A stretch of 64,000 bases of DNA. Source: Xiphydria camelus. Taxonomy: Eukaryota > Arthropoda > Insecta > Hymenoptera > Xiphydriidae. The notes beneath the pieces are model-generated. The model ran no database searches. It saw only the letters and a list, made by a program, of their open reading frames with translations, and was not told the origin of the DNA. A program made the translations under genes and the position numbers. Below are positions 36,301-48,786 of the stretch, in pieces. The DNA lies in NCBI GenBank assembly GCA_963678675.1, contig OY783198.1, positions 22,368,684 through 22,432,683 on the forward strand. The letters are read 5' to 3'. How positions within the stretch are numbered: position 1 is the first letter of the stretch; each line of letters opens with the position of its first letter.

Positions 36301-39300
36301 ATTTATTAGGCGAGGCAAATCATTCTGCATTCCCCCACCCATGAACGCTGATTTAATTGAATATGCAATTTTTTTCTCAGTGCACTGAAGTTTCATAATA
36401 ACAGAGAGAACCTCGACAAAAAACTATATACAATCTACGCGGTAAACAATTGCTCGAGTCGTCCGCTTCGAGGCAGCTTGTATGTATACAGTTCTCAGTT
36501 ACGGTATACATACTGTACAGCTGTACACAGCAATCCCACTCTGTAGCCTTCCAACAAGTAGCAATATGCGGTAACGGCGCGCCGCGGCGGTAGTAGGCCG
36601 ATCGCACCCTGAAAATTAGCACCGCCTCGAAGCGCGAGGAAATTAAAACCACCTGCGTCCCCGACAGAGCTACGTTGTTCGCTGGAAAACGTTCCAGACG
36701 GAAAATTTATTTGAAAAGTTCGTTCCACGCGCGACCCCGCATCGCTTGACTTCGGAGGGGTGGGGAGAGGGGGCAATTTGGGGAGGGACAAAAATAAAGG
36801 ATTACGTGTGGGACGCACATTCGCAGAGGCTAACGGGCTGGATACAATTGATGAGGAGCGTGACTGCTACTGTACCCTACTCGTCGAAGAGCGTCATCAA
36901 GAAAGATTTGATAAATTATTCAGAGGGTTAAAGATAGAATATCGCGTGTTATCGAGTGCTCAGATGCAATAACATCCTAGAAGTGCTTGGATTATCGCGT
37001 AAATCTACTCTGTCAATCATAATTTGTAAAATTACTTTAAACGATTCCAAAAGAGAGGAACATTCGATGGAAATTATTGTCCTCGGAGATTCCTATTCAA
37101 ATCCGAGTGCTCCTTACAAAATCTAAGCACTCGATCGAGCGTATACCGAGGCGTATGCGTGACACGGCAGAGATCGGATGATTCAGAGTCAAAGAATGTC
37201 TCGAAACGATCGTGCGTCCATGTCTGTACGCGAATCGAGATGGAAGATGAAAGAGGGAACGCGGGAAGGGGTGAGACGGGGGGGGGGGGGGGTAAAAAGA
37301 AGTCGAAGGAGGAAGCAATCCGTGAAAGAGTGAATATGTATGTAGCAGTTGAACGTGTCATCGACGGGAACACGGTGACAGCTGCTATAAAGCCTCCTAC
37401 ACCGAGGAGACTCCTTTTTCCTGACTCCGCGCGCGAGGAAGCTCATCGAAGCGAAAAGCGAAGTCGACTCGATCCGCGCGGCGAACCTGATCATATGAAT
37501 TTCAGCGTTCTTACGTTCCGGTGACGATTGGCCCCCCCGGTAAACGCGACATGTACGGGGTACGCCCCCGCCGGCGATAGAATCGCGCGAACTCGGGACG
37601 AGTTAATTGTACGCCAAAAACGGGGAGAGGGAATTTCAATAAAATCGAGCGGAGAGAATCTACGTTGCCTTGATGAACGCTCGACTTTCTATTTGTTCCG
37701 CCGTTCCGTCGCCTCGCCTCTTTTTGCAATATTCGTGGAATTTCCAGGAACGACAGGCCCTTCCGACATTGGCCGATTTACCGTGGACGAGATCGAGGAG
37801 CGAGGGGCTTCGAGCATTATTTACAGGAAGACGCGAACGATGGAAGAGCAAATTTCTTCCGAGTGAGAGAGGTGCGTCGGTGAGATATTGACCCCGCGAA
37901 ACGCGCGGAAGCGCTTTCAGCTCGGGGAGATATCGTTCGAAAAGCCGGAGAGAAAATCGCTTTCGAAGAGTGACAAATATTTGCTCACCTCGAACGAATA
38001 TTTATTTGATCTCTTTTCGGTTTATCAGTCGATACGCTGTATCAGCTGGTAGGGCGGACGGTAATTATTCTTTGATCGTCGCAGATATTTATTTCTCGAT
38101 CCTCGGGTGGACCATTGATTCGTCTATTTATGGAAACTCGTATCCCTGTGAATCCATTTACAAATGGGCACGTAAACGTATACTCGCGGACTGTGTATAG
38201 GCTCTTATCACGACCGCAAGACTCGCGAGGTTCCCTCCCAAAACGTGTTAACCTTCCGAACTATTCGCAGAGCCGTCGACAAAGATGCGTCGGCGTCACC
38301 GCGTCTCGACATTCGACAGATTCCCGCGTCCCTCTCCATCGCTCCCTCGACCACTGAATGGTTAATAATCAAGCGTAAGGACCGCGTCGTGAATCGGGAG
38401 TAATCGGACGGGTGAGACCCACGCGAGAGCATTCTCGAAAAGCCCGATGCGACGGACAATATCGCGTCGATTATTAATCATCATCGAATATTGCCGCACG
38501 TGACGTTCGCACCGCCCGGCTGGGGGTGGGAACGACCCTCCCGAAAATGCTTCCCGCTGGTTCGCCGCGCGGAATTCGAACGGATACGGGTATCGGCAGC
38601 GCGGAACCCGCGGGACTGATCTCGCGACGCGGCGGTCGATCGCTCGCGTTTAACCGTCGGCGCGACGGAAGGACGATAGAGTGGCTCGGCCTTTGACGGG
38701 AGTCAATCAAAGAAAAAAAACAACCAATCGGATTTTTCGTTTTACGCACGGATTTCGTTTCGATTCCTTTTTCAGAAACTCTCATCACCCTTTTGCATCA
38801 CACGCGATCCAATTTACCGTTCTCGATAAGGCAATTTTTCTTTGATTCCCTCCGCCTCCGATTCTCCTTTGGGCGATATAAAACGCTGTGGAAAATCGAA
38901 TCCGAAATTTCCGCTCGTCTGACCCACTCGAATCGCGATTATCTGTTTATCCATTTCGACTTTAACACTACAATGGTAAGATACGCTTGAGCAATAAATA
39001 TCTCCAGGAAATACCCGCATCTCTTTTGCCGATCACGCGTGGAGTTGTTATCTCGCGAAAATTTGTCGACTCTACGCGCACGTAACTAGACCATCGCGAA
39101 ATCTTCGTTAGCATCGCAAACCACGCGATGGTAAGAGGATATCCCTTTATAACGTGGCGAATTCAACAAGCTAGAATGTACGCTAGTCTCTCCTTCGAGG
39201 CCCATGAGTTCAATACCGACGACAATAAGAAAATAATATAAAGCATTTTGTTTGGATTCCTAGACGTCGAGCAATCCACCGTCGTTTAATTAAAGGGAAT

Positions 39301-42300
39301 AATTTGACCCCGTCGATCTCATTTCGATCGGAACCCGGCAGTGGCTAAACCGCGTTGATATCATAACTATTTTACTTCCGGGAGGAAAAATTGTGATTTT
39401 TTCATTTCACTAAATATTTATTCTTCCATTCGCGACTCGATCGATTTAATCGAGTATCAATCCTGTACTGAGAAAAAAGTAGTTCAATTTAACTAAGTTT
39501 CTAGGGTACGAGCGGTCAACTATATGAATGGTGAATATGTATAGTTATTTCAACGAACATTTCGCTCAAGCAGCTAAATATTCCGTTACTTTAACTACAT
39601 GTTTCTTCAGATAACTGTATAAGTATTTAGTTGGTCGCCTGTAACCTCATAATTTAATTAAATCAAATGACTCTTATATATATTCTCGGTGTATTTATTT
39701 TTCAATATCGACGCTATCAAACTTTAACTCGGTCACAACGCAGACGAGGCGATCGATCCTGTTACGTGTGTGTTTACCGGCTCGCCGTATTACGGTCTCC
39801 CTCGCGAAACATTCGAACTTCCCTTCCGATTTTCATTAGCATTCTCGCCCAAGTGGAAGAGACCAGCACTGCGTCGGCCTTTCCGCCGAGTCATCGCGAA
39901 TATACATTCGAGTATCGAGAGCCCGTTACATTCGGGGGCGTATCGCGCGGTCGTTTCCGTTTCCTCGTTATCTCTCTCTTTTTTTTCTCTTCGTTCGCAG
40001 ACGGCGGCGCCCCGCGCGAAAGAGGAGCATCGGAAAGCCGTTCGAGAAACGATTTACAACCGCCCGCGCCTGTTACATTTCCGGCGTGAGCGCGCGACGC
40101 GACGCGACGTCGCTGTCTCCTCGGACGACTCGTTCGCGCTTCTCAAAAAAGACACGATTTCGGTCCCCGTTTCGTTCGCCGAGCTCGCGCGCCCGCCCGT
40201 AATTGGCCCTCCCGCGACACGGAAAGTGAATCCGCATGGGAATCGCTCCATCCGTCTCGCGCGACGAATTCACCGCACGCGCGGGACGCGGAAAAACGGC
40301 GCCGCAGATGCGGAACGGGGGGATTTTCGCGATGGAGCACGACGAGGCGAGGTCGCGGGTGAAATTGCGCGGAAATCTCGAGCGCAAATGGGGGGAATTG
40401 TATTGTAATTTTACTACCGACGCGCTGATGCATTATTCGGAAAGCTCTTGGAGAAAAGTTGGAGAAAATATGAAATATAATCGCTCGAAATACTGTTTCA
40501 AATGATATATAAAAGGATTGATAAAATTGAAAAGGTATTTCAAAGGAAATGCGAGGATTTGGCCGAATCTTTATCAAAAATATCATGTTTTATCGAGTCC
40601 CGTGTGATAATTACAAGAGTTATACGTATATAAATGCACGCAAGAGTGTGGAAAGGATACCCGAGAAATTCCTGAATGCGAAGCCCGAATTTATCGCCAC
40701 CCCCGGAAGGTCGACCAATCCAAGCCCCACCACTCCACCGCGCGTCAGACACGCGACGTTAACAGGTTCCGAGAGTCCAAACGCTTTTAACGCTTCTACA
40801 ATTCGTTGGGGGGGGGGGGGGGAGTTAGTAGACGTTACAGATAGGCTTCGTAATGGCGAAAAGTAACGCGAGATGCATCGCGGATATCGATGAACCGAAC
40901 GAGAGAAACGCCCGCTGAGAAATTCTTCATATCGATCAGTCATCCGGAGTTTCCGAGGCTCATTCGTTAAGCTTTCGGTGATCAAGGGAGGGAACCCGGC
41001 GCCGCTTCGTTAAGAGCCACTCAAAGGCGCGCGGCGCGTCCCTCGGGGAAAAGTTACGGGACGAGAAAGTGGGGGAAACGTAATAAAAGGGGTTCGTGTA
41101 ACGAACTGTGGAAAGACCCGAAAGCTGACGAGCGAGTACTCGATAATATCGGCTCGGCGTCGCGCGCAAAAGTCCGAATAAAGGGAGGAGTCGTCGTCGG
41201 CGCGCGTGGCGCTACCCCCGAGTCGTTTGACGCGGCATAGACGCGAAAATGAGAAGAAAGGAGCGCGCCGGATGATTTCCCACTGAACGGAAGATCCTGC
41301 GGGACCCCCTCGAAGGAGCGCCGGAGTAGAGGAAACGCGCGTCACTTTTCATCTCGGAGCCGCGCTCGGAATTTAAGAGCGCGGCTACGCGAGGGCGCGA
41401 AGAACGAAGGAAAACGAAGATGCACGCGCTCCTGCCGAACGGAGGGTCCCGCGGGACCGCGAGAGCGAGTCCGATGGATGGGGGCGAGGGAGTGCGTTCT
41501 GTCCTCGTCGCGGAGTCACTCGAAGTTTAAGGGAGCGAAGATAAAAAAAAAGGACTAGCCCGTGCGGTTCGGCCGCGTAAAAGATCACGCGGGACCACGG
41601 GAATAAATGGGTGGACGAGGGAGAAAAGCGCGACGCCGTTCTCGCGCGCGAGAAAGCAAGGCGGAGAGGGCGTACGGATGCGAGAGCACGCGGAGAAATA
41701 GGTGTACGATGGAAATGACGTCGTTTCGCGTCACGGAATGAAGAATGGACCAAATAAAAAAAGTTCCATTAATCCACATAACGTCTAGAAGCGGAGATAC
41801 ACACGGCGCGCTAACTTTTCCCCTTCACGCATGAGGGTTAAACGCGTGGGACACTCCGGGAGTGACGCGTCCTCGTGGCTCACTTAGCCGAGGGGTGTCC
41901 GCTTTTGACGTTTCGTTCCGTCTCATTGCGCGCGATTTAATTTGAAATTACCATTTAGATCGAGCGATGAATTTTGTAGCGAGAAAAGCGGGGCGATACG
42001 TAGGTACGTTTAACCCGAACTTTGCTAATCGTAACTTTTCCTATCTCACCTTCCGCAGTTCCCGCGAATCCTTCAGGAATGTTGAGAAATTTTCACGTAC
42101 AAAAATGTAATGCAAATGTAATGCGACGTAATGCATTTTACGCGCATCCAACGGACCTCGACGAAGATACGGTCGTGCCTCGAGTATCGAGAACGAAGGA
42201 TCTCCACTTTGCTTCGTTTCAATTTTGCCTTCGTGTTCTCGAAGAACGAATTACATATACATATTTATACGTCGAGGGATGAAAAAGCGAGGTGAAAAAA

Positions 42301-44845
42301 AGAAGTTTGCGAACCGATGAGCACTCCGACGGACGCTCGGAGTGGTAGAAGGAGACGAGGAGAGAAAAACTTCGCCTCTCTGAAAATCCCGCGAAATGAG
42401 CAAGCTAATAGGTATTGTGGTTTCGCGATTCGAGGATGTCGCGCAAAGTTTCCGCGAACGAAAAGATCGCTTTTTCCCTCTCCAACCTTCCGAACGTCGC
42501 AAGTTGAAGTCTAGTTTACGTACACTCGGATGCACCTGTGATCTTCGCTGGCTGACGCGATGCACCTGTGCATTTAACGATTATTCCATACTGCACTTTC
42601 GTTCGAGATACTCAGGTTCCAAGTCGCGACGTTGTAAAACGGACCAAGGGTAGATCCACCCCGCGCGAACACTATAAAAACAAAATTATTCCCAACGGTT
42701 TTAAAAAAGAGTCGACAAAAATTACGGAGATTCCTTTACAAATAACGCGTGTGTACTTTGTAACCGCGCGGGGATTACGCTTAAACCCTTCGTAAATACT
42801 TCGGGTCCGCGCGTGGACTTCCCGCTCGAGTCTTTGAATTTCCAGGAAAAGATTCGCCGCGTAACCTGATACCATTGAGTACGGCGAACCGAGAAATCCC
42901 ACGGCAGAGCGCGTTAAACGTCGCGATATAAATACATTATTCGCTTAGAACCGCGATGGAGATATAAAATGTATTATTTTCTCCCCATTTGGAAAATTGC
43001 GAGAGAGGAACGAGACGTTTCTTAATCTCTCCGCCTCGCGACCGAGGCACTCCGACGCTTCGCGCCCGGCGGGGGGGCTGCTTTAATTTCTAGGAGTGCT
43101 TTCGCGAAATGAATAAGCCGTTCTCATCAAGAATCATGAAGCTCTGCATTTCGCGGAATCGTCGCGAACACGGTTTGGATCGAGCGATCGAGGTGGCGCG
43201 GAGACGGGAAGGCGATAACGGAGATCTCTAGATGTCGGAACGTCTAAGGTTTTTCGCTCGGCCGAGGGATCGTTAAGGAGGTATCCGATATCAAAGGATA
43301 CTTTCCGAGCGGTCTATTTGAACTCCTTCGACGACCTCCCCCTCCGAGATATGAGAATGCGGCAAAAAGGGGGATCGGTATTCGAACGACGAAAGTAGAT
43401 GAAAAATTCGTTTTCTGCCGAACGAGTAAGAACGCAATAGCGAGCGATTTACGAGGCGCTTCGACTTTTTGGACTCCTTCGAGAAATTTGAGGACGAGAA
43501 TCGGTAAGGAATAGGATTTGTAGGTATAGTCGAACAATTACGAAAGACTCGGAAAACTGATTTTCAAATTAACCAACTTTGAAAGTTCGGTCTAATTCGA
43601 AACTGTAAGATTACGAAGAAGGACAGAGGATCGATTTTTAAATTAACACTGATGTGATTTCGTAAAGATTGAGGAAAATCTGGAACTCTAATTTTCCCAT
43701 CGAAACGAGCGCAGGGAAAGCGCACAATTTTCCCAGGATCGTAAAGTTTGATGAAAAGACGCCACAGGTGGACCTTCCCCGCAGGACTGTTGAAAGGACA
43801 ATCGAAAATAGTCTCCCGGCTGCCTACGTTGGACTCATTCCTATAATCCGAGATTGGAGAAACGATAAGAGAGAAGATTGGTATTCGATCGAGGTTCGCG
43901 AATGCGAATTTGTCCGGGGGTAATACGGATAGTCATCGTTTCGCAGGACCGCGATCGTTGAAAATACAGTCGCCGACAGATGTCGAGACACCCCGATCGA
44001 ATCCGATGATTTCACTAAAATTGCAAAGTCGCGTTGAGAAACACGAAAAGTCCGCCTCTTCGGAAGAATCATCGAAAATGTAATTGGAAAAGATATACCC
44101 TCGCACTCCCTGAATGAATTCTATCGAAGAATTTGGGGTCAACTCAAAAATGAAGTCGCGCGACCAAAGGACAAAATTCCCGCGAAAATGTACCAAGAAC
44201 TCTCACAGAATTTTCAGTACACCACCATCCCTCTCAATTCCGTATAAATCAATCATAAAATTAAGTCTTCAAAGATCCTCCGAGAGTCACCCCCGCGTGA
44301 CGCGATTTCCGTCAAAAAAAATTCCCTAACTTATTCCCGAGCAAGAGGAGATGGCGAAAAAGCGGATCGATATTCAAACGAACGCCGCGGGGGAAGATCG
44401 CAATTTTGCGAAGCTCGCAGCCTCGGATGAGATAACGCGAAGAGTCGCTTTTCAAAACAACTTACGAGGCACTTCGCCCGCAGATCGGACGGCGATGTCG
44501 AGAGGGATCGATATTCGAACGAGGCGAGTTGAGAAAACGATCGCGCGCGCGCGCGCGGCTCTTACCGAGGAACAGCAACGTCAGATCGGACAGCGCCAGG
44601 CTGAAGAGGTAGTAATTCGTGGCGGTCTGCATCACGTGATTCCTGCTGATGACGAAGCACGTCGCGACGTTGCCGAAGACACCGGTGACGAAGATGACCG
44701 CGTAGACGACGGTAATCGGCAGCACCAGACTCAGCGACAGACGCTTCGGACCGAGCATCTTCTCGAGGTACTCCGACTCGGTCATATCAAAGGGTTTCGT
44801 CGTGACGTTCTCCGCGAGGGTGGCGTCGAGGATCGACGGTTCCAT
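30342..44845 (-). CDS. PRXamide-family neuropeptide GPCR (pyrokinin/CAPA-type receptor), complete, 5 coding exons
   Basis: Class A receptor of the neuromedin-U/pyrokinin group, which binds peptides ending in an amidated PRX motif and signals through G proteins. Exons on the minus strand are 44566-44845, 33413-33503, 32548-32747, 31888-32133 and 30342-30691; phases are 1, 2, 1, 1 and the frame closes at 389 codons (388 aa). TM1 and TM2 are in exon 1, with GN at 58-59, LALSD with D87, and a glycosylation site at N13. Disulfide Cys are at 115 and 202. The ERY motif is at 139-141 (MERYLAICHP), CWAP at 282-285 (FFICWAPFHAQRLLYV) and NPILY at 323-327. The cytoplasmic tail is short. The start ATG at 44845 is in a good context before an acidic N-terminus. 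The first intron is about 11 kb. I cannot tell from sequence alone whether it is the pyrokinin, PBAN or CAPA receptor. Confidence 0.93.
30692..31887. other. PRXamide receptor intron (1.2 kb)
   Basis: The intron between the last two coding exons. It contains only short unsupported frames and AT-rich sequence near 30900-31260. No repeat element was recognised. Confidence 0.6.
32959..33234. repeat. Inverted repeat in a PRXamide receptor intron
   Basis: The segment 32969-32994 (GAATATATCTGTAGCTGAGA, then GGTAAA) is inverted at 33209-33234 with one mismatch in 26, and similarity continues a few bases outward (CTTGAG / CCAAG). The ~214-bp interior does not pair well. It sits in the intron between the second and third coding exons (32748-33412) and may be two remnants of one element in head-to-head order. 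Confidence 0.7.
33504..35866. other. Part of the ~11-kb PRXamide receptor intron
   Basis: CpG-rich sequence to about 35300 followed by AT-rich sequence. Short unsupported frames only. Lack of domains and overlapping frames on both strands argue against nested genes. Confidence 0.5.
35867..36124. mobile_element. MITE-like element, CACAGAGAAAAA termini (258 bp)
   Basis: Left arm CACAGAGAAAAAGAATTAG is matched by an inverted right arm ending CTAATTTTTTTCTCTGTG. Pairing continues through TAGATCTACT / AGTAGATCC and TAATTACCTGCG / CGCAAGTAATT. The core is AT-rich and encodes nothing. A target duplication is not evident. A relative with CACTGAGAAAAA ends lies 38 bp downstream. Confidence 0.8.
36162..36382. 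mobile_element. MITE-like element, CACTGAGAAAAA termini (221 bp)
   Basis: Ends read CACTGAGAAAAAATGCA and TGCAATTTTTTTCTCAGTG. A second inverted block inside (GGGTGGAGGAATGCAGA and TCTGCATTCCCCCACCC-like) extends the arms to about 65 bp. No coding capacity. It is the cleanest copy of a family also seen at 35867, 11615 and 39466. Confidence 0.82.
36383..39465. other. Part of the ~11-kb PRXamide receptor intron
   Basis: Mixed sequence with a 15-base G run at 37278-37292. Overlapping short frames on both strands have no domains. No gene supported. Confidence 0.5.
39466..39612. mobile_element. Probable diverged MITE of the CACTGAGAAAA family
   Basis: The left end TACTGAGAAAAAAGTAGTT pairs imperfectly with the inverse of AACTACATGTTTCTTCAGATA at about 39593-39613. 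Weaker inverted similarity (GAGCGGTCAACTA and TAGTTGGTCGCC) extends to about 39640. It is assigned by its end sequence; the boundaries are uncertain. Confidence 0.45.
39650..44565. other. CpG-rich remainder of the large PRXamide receptor intron
   Basis: CpG-rich from about 39900 to 41800, with a 15-base G run at 40808-40822. The largest unsupported frame (39770-40408, 212 codons) shares its region with open frames on other strands and has no domain. A (CG)n patch lies at 44542-44557 next to the first exon's donor site. Confidence 0.45.
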
Positions 44846-47800
44846 CGCGACGGTCGCGAGGAGTGACACGACGACGAGAGAAAGTCGATCGCTACGTGAC
44901 CATAGCTCCTTCACTTTCCAAGTGCGAATGCTTTCGCTGCTATTCTCAACATCCGCGCGAGTCTGGACAATTGTTGCTCCGTTCGTCAAACGATCACTTT
45001 GCGAACAGACGCGAAATCCCCCCTGCGAAACGAGAGTTTCTTCCTCTCGCGTTAAATAAATCTCTCGACGAAGATCGCCGCTGAAATCGCCGGAAGCGGC
45101 GACGACGAGAACCTGCTCGTCGTGACGAAAGAAAGGGGAGAGAAAATTAGTAAATTTTCTTTCGAAACTTTCGAGTCTCCCGCAAAAACGCGTCCTCGGG
45201 CACTCGCGATATTTTTCCGAAGTTACTCTCCCCTCCTCCTTAAATCGCTAACCCTGTCGCGCGTTGACCACCGATTTTCCGCGAAGGTACTTTGCGAGCG
45301 GTTCGAGACAGGAGTCCGAGCAGCACCGCGGCGCATCGCGACGCCGACGTCTGTGGGCGAGCGGTCGGCGTCGTTGTGAAAGCGCGCGCCTTGGCGGACG
45401 CGCGAACGAGTGAGGGCGCGATCGCGCATCCCGCCCGACCACCGCGCGCCCCGTGTACCATCGCGCATCTCGCGACCCTTATCGTCGCGACTTCCACGCC
45501 GCCGGCCAATATTGGCCGCGTCTCGGTCGCGGCGGACCAGGCATGTCCGCGCGATAAATACCCCGAGGACGCGGGAGGGCGACTCCTTCGATCTTTTCGC
45601 GCGGCTCGCTCTTACTCGACGATCTCGTTAGACATTCCGCCGAGGCGCGCCCCGTATTTTCCGCTCGCGCGCGCCGAGTGTGCGTATACTGTAAAAGAGG
45701 GGAGGCAGAAATGTTCCGACTGTATGAAACGCAGGCTGAGAGAGGGGGGAGAAATATACATTAATAACGCCATTTTTCATGAGAGGGACGAGGAACGGTC
45801 CGGCCTTCGCGAGATCCTCGTAAGTGCTTAACCACCCGTTCTATTTCCCGAGGGTTCTGAGGATTAGGCGAACTTTTCTGCGGGAAATAATATTTTTCGT
45901 AGGTACCTACATCGCCTTCTCTCTCTCTCTCTCTCTCTCTTTCGTTCTCTTTCTTCTCCCTCTTACTCGCTTTTTAGAGAAAAGGAACCGGTTCACATTT
46001 CTTCTCGAAGGTATGTGATATAATGTGGAAAGTTTCTTTTACGTTTCGACCGCAACGACGCGAAGTTTGAATCCCTTAAAACCACCCCGGGGACGTAAGG
46101 GGTTCGGGTCTGGTCGGGATAGTACGCGATAAATGTTTAAATTGCAAAAACAGCTAATCGCGGCCAACCGGACGTCGGCCTATTTAAAATGAATTTTATA
46201 TCGCCGCGTTATACCCCGTCATATAACTATAATTTTTTTTTCAACTCGTTTCAAAACTACGCAGAAAATCGACCGGTATTATATTCATCTCCCTCAATTA
46301 AATTAAGCCATTATAGAAAAAAAACCTTCCGCTCTTCGAGAAACTTTTAATCCATCGACTTTCATCCAAGATCGAAGGCGCTGACGATTCGAGGGTTTTC
46401 TTCGCGCGAGTTATCGAAGCGTTGAAAAAACAATTCCGATTCTCCGGACGATGCCAAGAATTATCTCTTGTCAACCGAGGCGCGCGGTACGACGGGAAAG
46501 TACCTACGTTAAAACACTCGACTTTCAAATCGATCATCGAAGACGAACGAGTGTTTGTGCATTTTCTGTCCGTTCATCAATTCCGCGCCATGCGCCTGGC
46601 GCCGGAGGGGGGCTTAGAAAAACTCGTCTCTGTTTGCGAAAGCTGTTTTTCTAACGCTGCGTTGCAGGACCGACTTATAGTCACTTCATAGTCACCTTCG
46701 CGTTGACGAGCGATGCCTCCAGCGATCGAGACGGGAAAGTTCGGTTTTAGAATTCGGTATTTGCATAAAAAGCATTCATATTTTTTAATTCAATTTGTAA
46801 TCTGCATACGTATTCGGTATCAGGCGAAAAAGAATATGTCCGAAAAGATAGTTACTCGCAGAGTTATAATTGCGTTTTTTTCTACAAGATCATAATGTCA
46901 TCGAAAAGCCAGAGCCGCATTTTTAAATGTCGTTTTCCAGCTTAAATTATGTTAAAAATGAAAAATGTTGAAGTACGGGATAAATAATTTTGTCCAAATT
47001 TGTTGAATCTGCAACAAAAAAAGTAAGCGAGAAGAAGACCAAATTGCCCCGCTTGCTGCAGCCACGGTATGGATTACGAGCGTAGTCGTGACCTAGTTAC
47101 CGGAAAGATATATCCACTGTAAAAAAAGGTGTAGAATCTAATATCTGTATATCGAAACCGTACAAAAATTAGGAAAGAACGAAAATAATTCACGCGTCTC
47201 GCGTGCCACGCGTATTTTCCTATCAACAAGGAGCTAAATGTAAATCTGCCCGACTGATGGATCGCGTCCGACTATCGCTACGCTCGAACTACTTGCTGTA
47301 CAGTTACTCGCGGAGGTGAGAAGCTACCGGTTTCTAAACCGAAGCCCGGCACTCTTTCTCGGGGAGAAACAAGAGTATTTTCTCGAGAACGAGTAAAAAG
47401 ACTCGAATAAGACCGCGAGAGATAAGTTCAAAGGTCACCCCCCGATCCCCGGTTCGGTGGCCGGCGCGAGGTCAGAGGCCGTCCAATAAATGTTTCACTT
47501 TGTGGCTAGGCGGCCGATCGTAAAAAAGACTATATACTTTGAACTAAGTGCACCGGGAACCATTGACTCCCTCAATGAATAAGTTTCCACGTTAATTTGT
47601 AATTACGCTCTAACCGAATAAGAATGCCGGACCGAATTAAACTAAAAATTCACCCCATTTCGCATCGTTTCTGTCTTGCGATTATCATAAACGGCATAGT
47701 TACCGTCGTATGTCAAAATTGATGGCTATCGCGGTAAAAGAAACTCGAGAAACGACAATGAAATCGTAATCCACATTTCTTCGAAATTACAGAACCCTCC

Positions 47801-48118
47801 GACGCATCCGACAATCCGTCATCCTTATAGACTCCGCGAGTACGACACGAGTAGAAATAGCCGGCGCTTATCTCGATCGTTTGTTCCGAAAATAAATCTC
47901 ACTCTACGCCCGCGTATGTAGATACAACGGGCGGAGCAGCGTTAAAGCGAAACACACAGCCGGAATAACGTTATCGTCGCTTCCGATTTCAGAAAGAGTC
48001 GAATAATAAATGACCGTAATTTCCTTGGCCCGCAATTTCCTTCCGAGGGCAAAGGTTACGCGGTGGCTTCGCGAACGAGGAAAGGATAGGCTTCGTTCCG
48101 CTGCGGTTTGGTAAGAGC
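44846..48118. other. 5' flank of the PRXamide receptor and intergenic sequence
   Basis: CpG-rich sequence at 44850-45700 upstream of the start codon is a plausible promoter region. A (CT)n microsatellite lies at 45918-45941. The rest holds short unsupported frames only. Confidence 0.45.
45918..45941. repeat. (CT)n microsatellite
   Basis: An uninterrupted CT run of about 12 units in a longer pyrimidine-rich tract. Confidence 0.9.
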
Positions 48119-48124
48119 TTTATT
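48119..48124 (-). terminator. Candidate polyadenylation signal (AATAAA) for the 125-aa ORF
   Basis: A minus-strand AATAAA lies about 285 nt downstream of the TGA of the orphan ORF. The surrounding DNA is CpG-rich rather than AT-rich, so a chance hexamer is less likely here, but this remains a candidate. Confidence 0.35.
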
Positions 48125-48408
48125 GCCTTCTATACGAAGACGCGTCGGCGATCTTTCAAGAGGACGTCCCACGACTTCGTCCTCCTCCGGCATTGCCGAA
48201 CTTCTTCCCCGAGCACTCTGAATTCGAACGACCGTCCCGATGCTCTCGAGGATTTCTGACGATCATCCGATTCGTCGATAAATTGATTGGCTACGTTTAT
48301 TTTCAAAAAATATATAAAATTCATCGTAAAATCGAGACGATTCGTGCAAATCGTTTCCCCGAACGCGTGGATCGCGAGGTAAACAAAGCGATACCTTTGT
48401 CCGACGTT

Positions 48409-48786
48409 TCAGAGGGTTGTCACAAGATCCTCGTAAGAATCGAGGAGGAACGTCGATCGATCGATCGTTCTCGACGCCTCGTTCTCGTCCGCGTCGGCTT
48501 CTCGAAACCTCACTCGATTCCTGCCAGGATATCCGGAAGGGCGGCCGTCAACTTCGGCCGCGTCCCGGACGAGGAATCGTATCCTCGCCTTGCCTTCGGG
48601 AAGCTCGAGGTCCTTCGTCGCTCGACGAGCGCTCCTCGCTCGTCGCGAGATTTCCGTCGCGATCAACGGTTCGTGCACCTGGTACCGCGGCAGAGCGATG
48701 TCCTGGGAAAGCGCGTCCCTCGTGGCGGGGAGAAAGGGGCTGAGGATGAGGAGAATCGTACCAATCCCGAAGAAGAGGAACAACAT
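48409..48786 (-). CDS. Unrecognised 125-aa protein with signal-peptide-like N-terminus
   Basis: The ATG at 48786 directly follows an acceptor-like sequence (TTTCCAGTGCTTTACAG), so it may be the second exon after an untranslated one. Residues 1-22 are strongly hydrophobic (MLFLFFGIGTILLILSPFLPA), suggesting a signal peptide cleaved before TRDALSQD, or one membrane anchor. The rest is soluble and charged, with dibasic sites (ISRRARSARR) that could be processed by furin or prohormone convertases. Codons end mainly in G or C, as in the receptor exons nearby. A minus-strand AATAAA follows 285 nt downstream. It lies between the two PRXamide receptors in the same orientation. I do not recognise the family; a secreted peptide precursor or a small membrane protein are both possible. 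Confidence 0.5.
   Translation of the reverse strand: MLFLFFGIGTILLILSPFLPATRDALSQDIALPRYQVHEPLIATEISRRARSARRATKDLELPEGKARIRFLVRDAAEVDGRPSGYPGRNRVRFREADADENEASRTIDRSTFLLDSYEDLVTTL

Noticed and set aside
39770..40408. 212-codon plus-strand ORF in the receptor intron
   Set aside because: It lies in CpG-rich sequence where several frames on both strands are open, and it is Arg/Ser-rich without domains.
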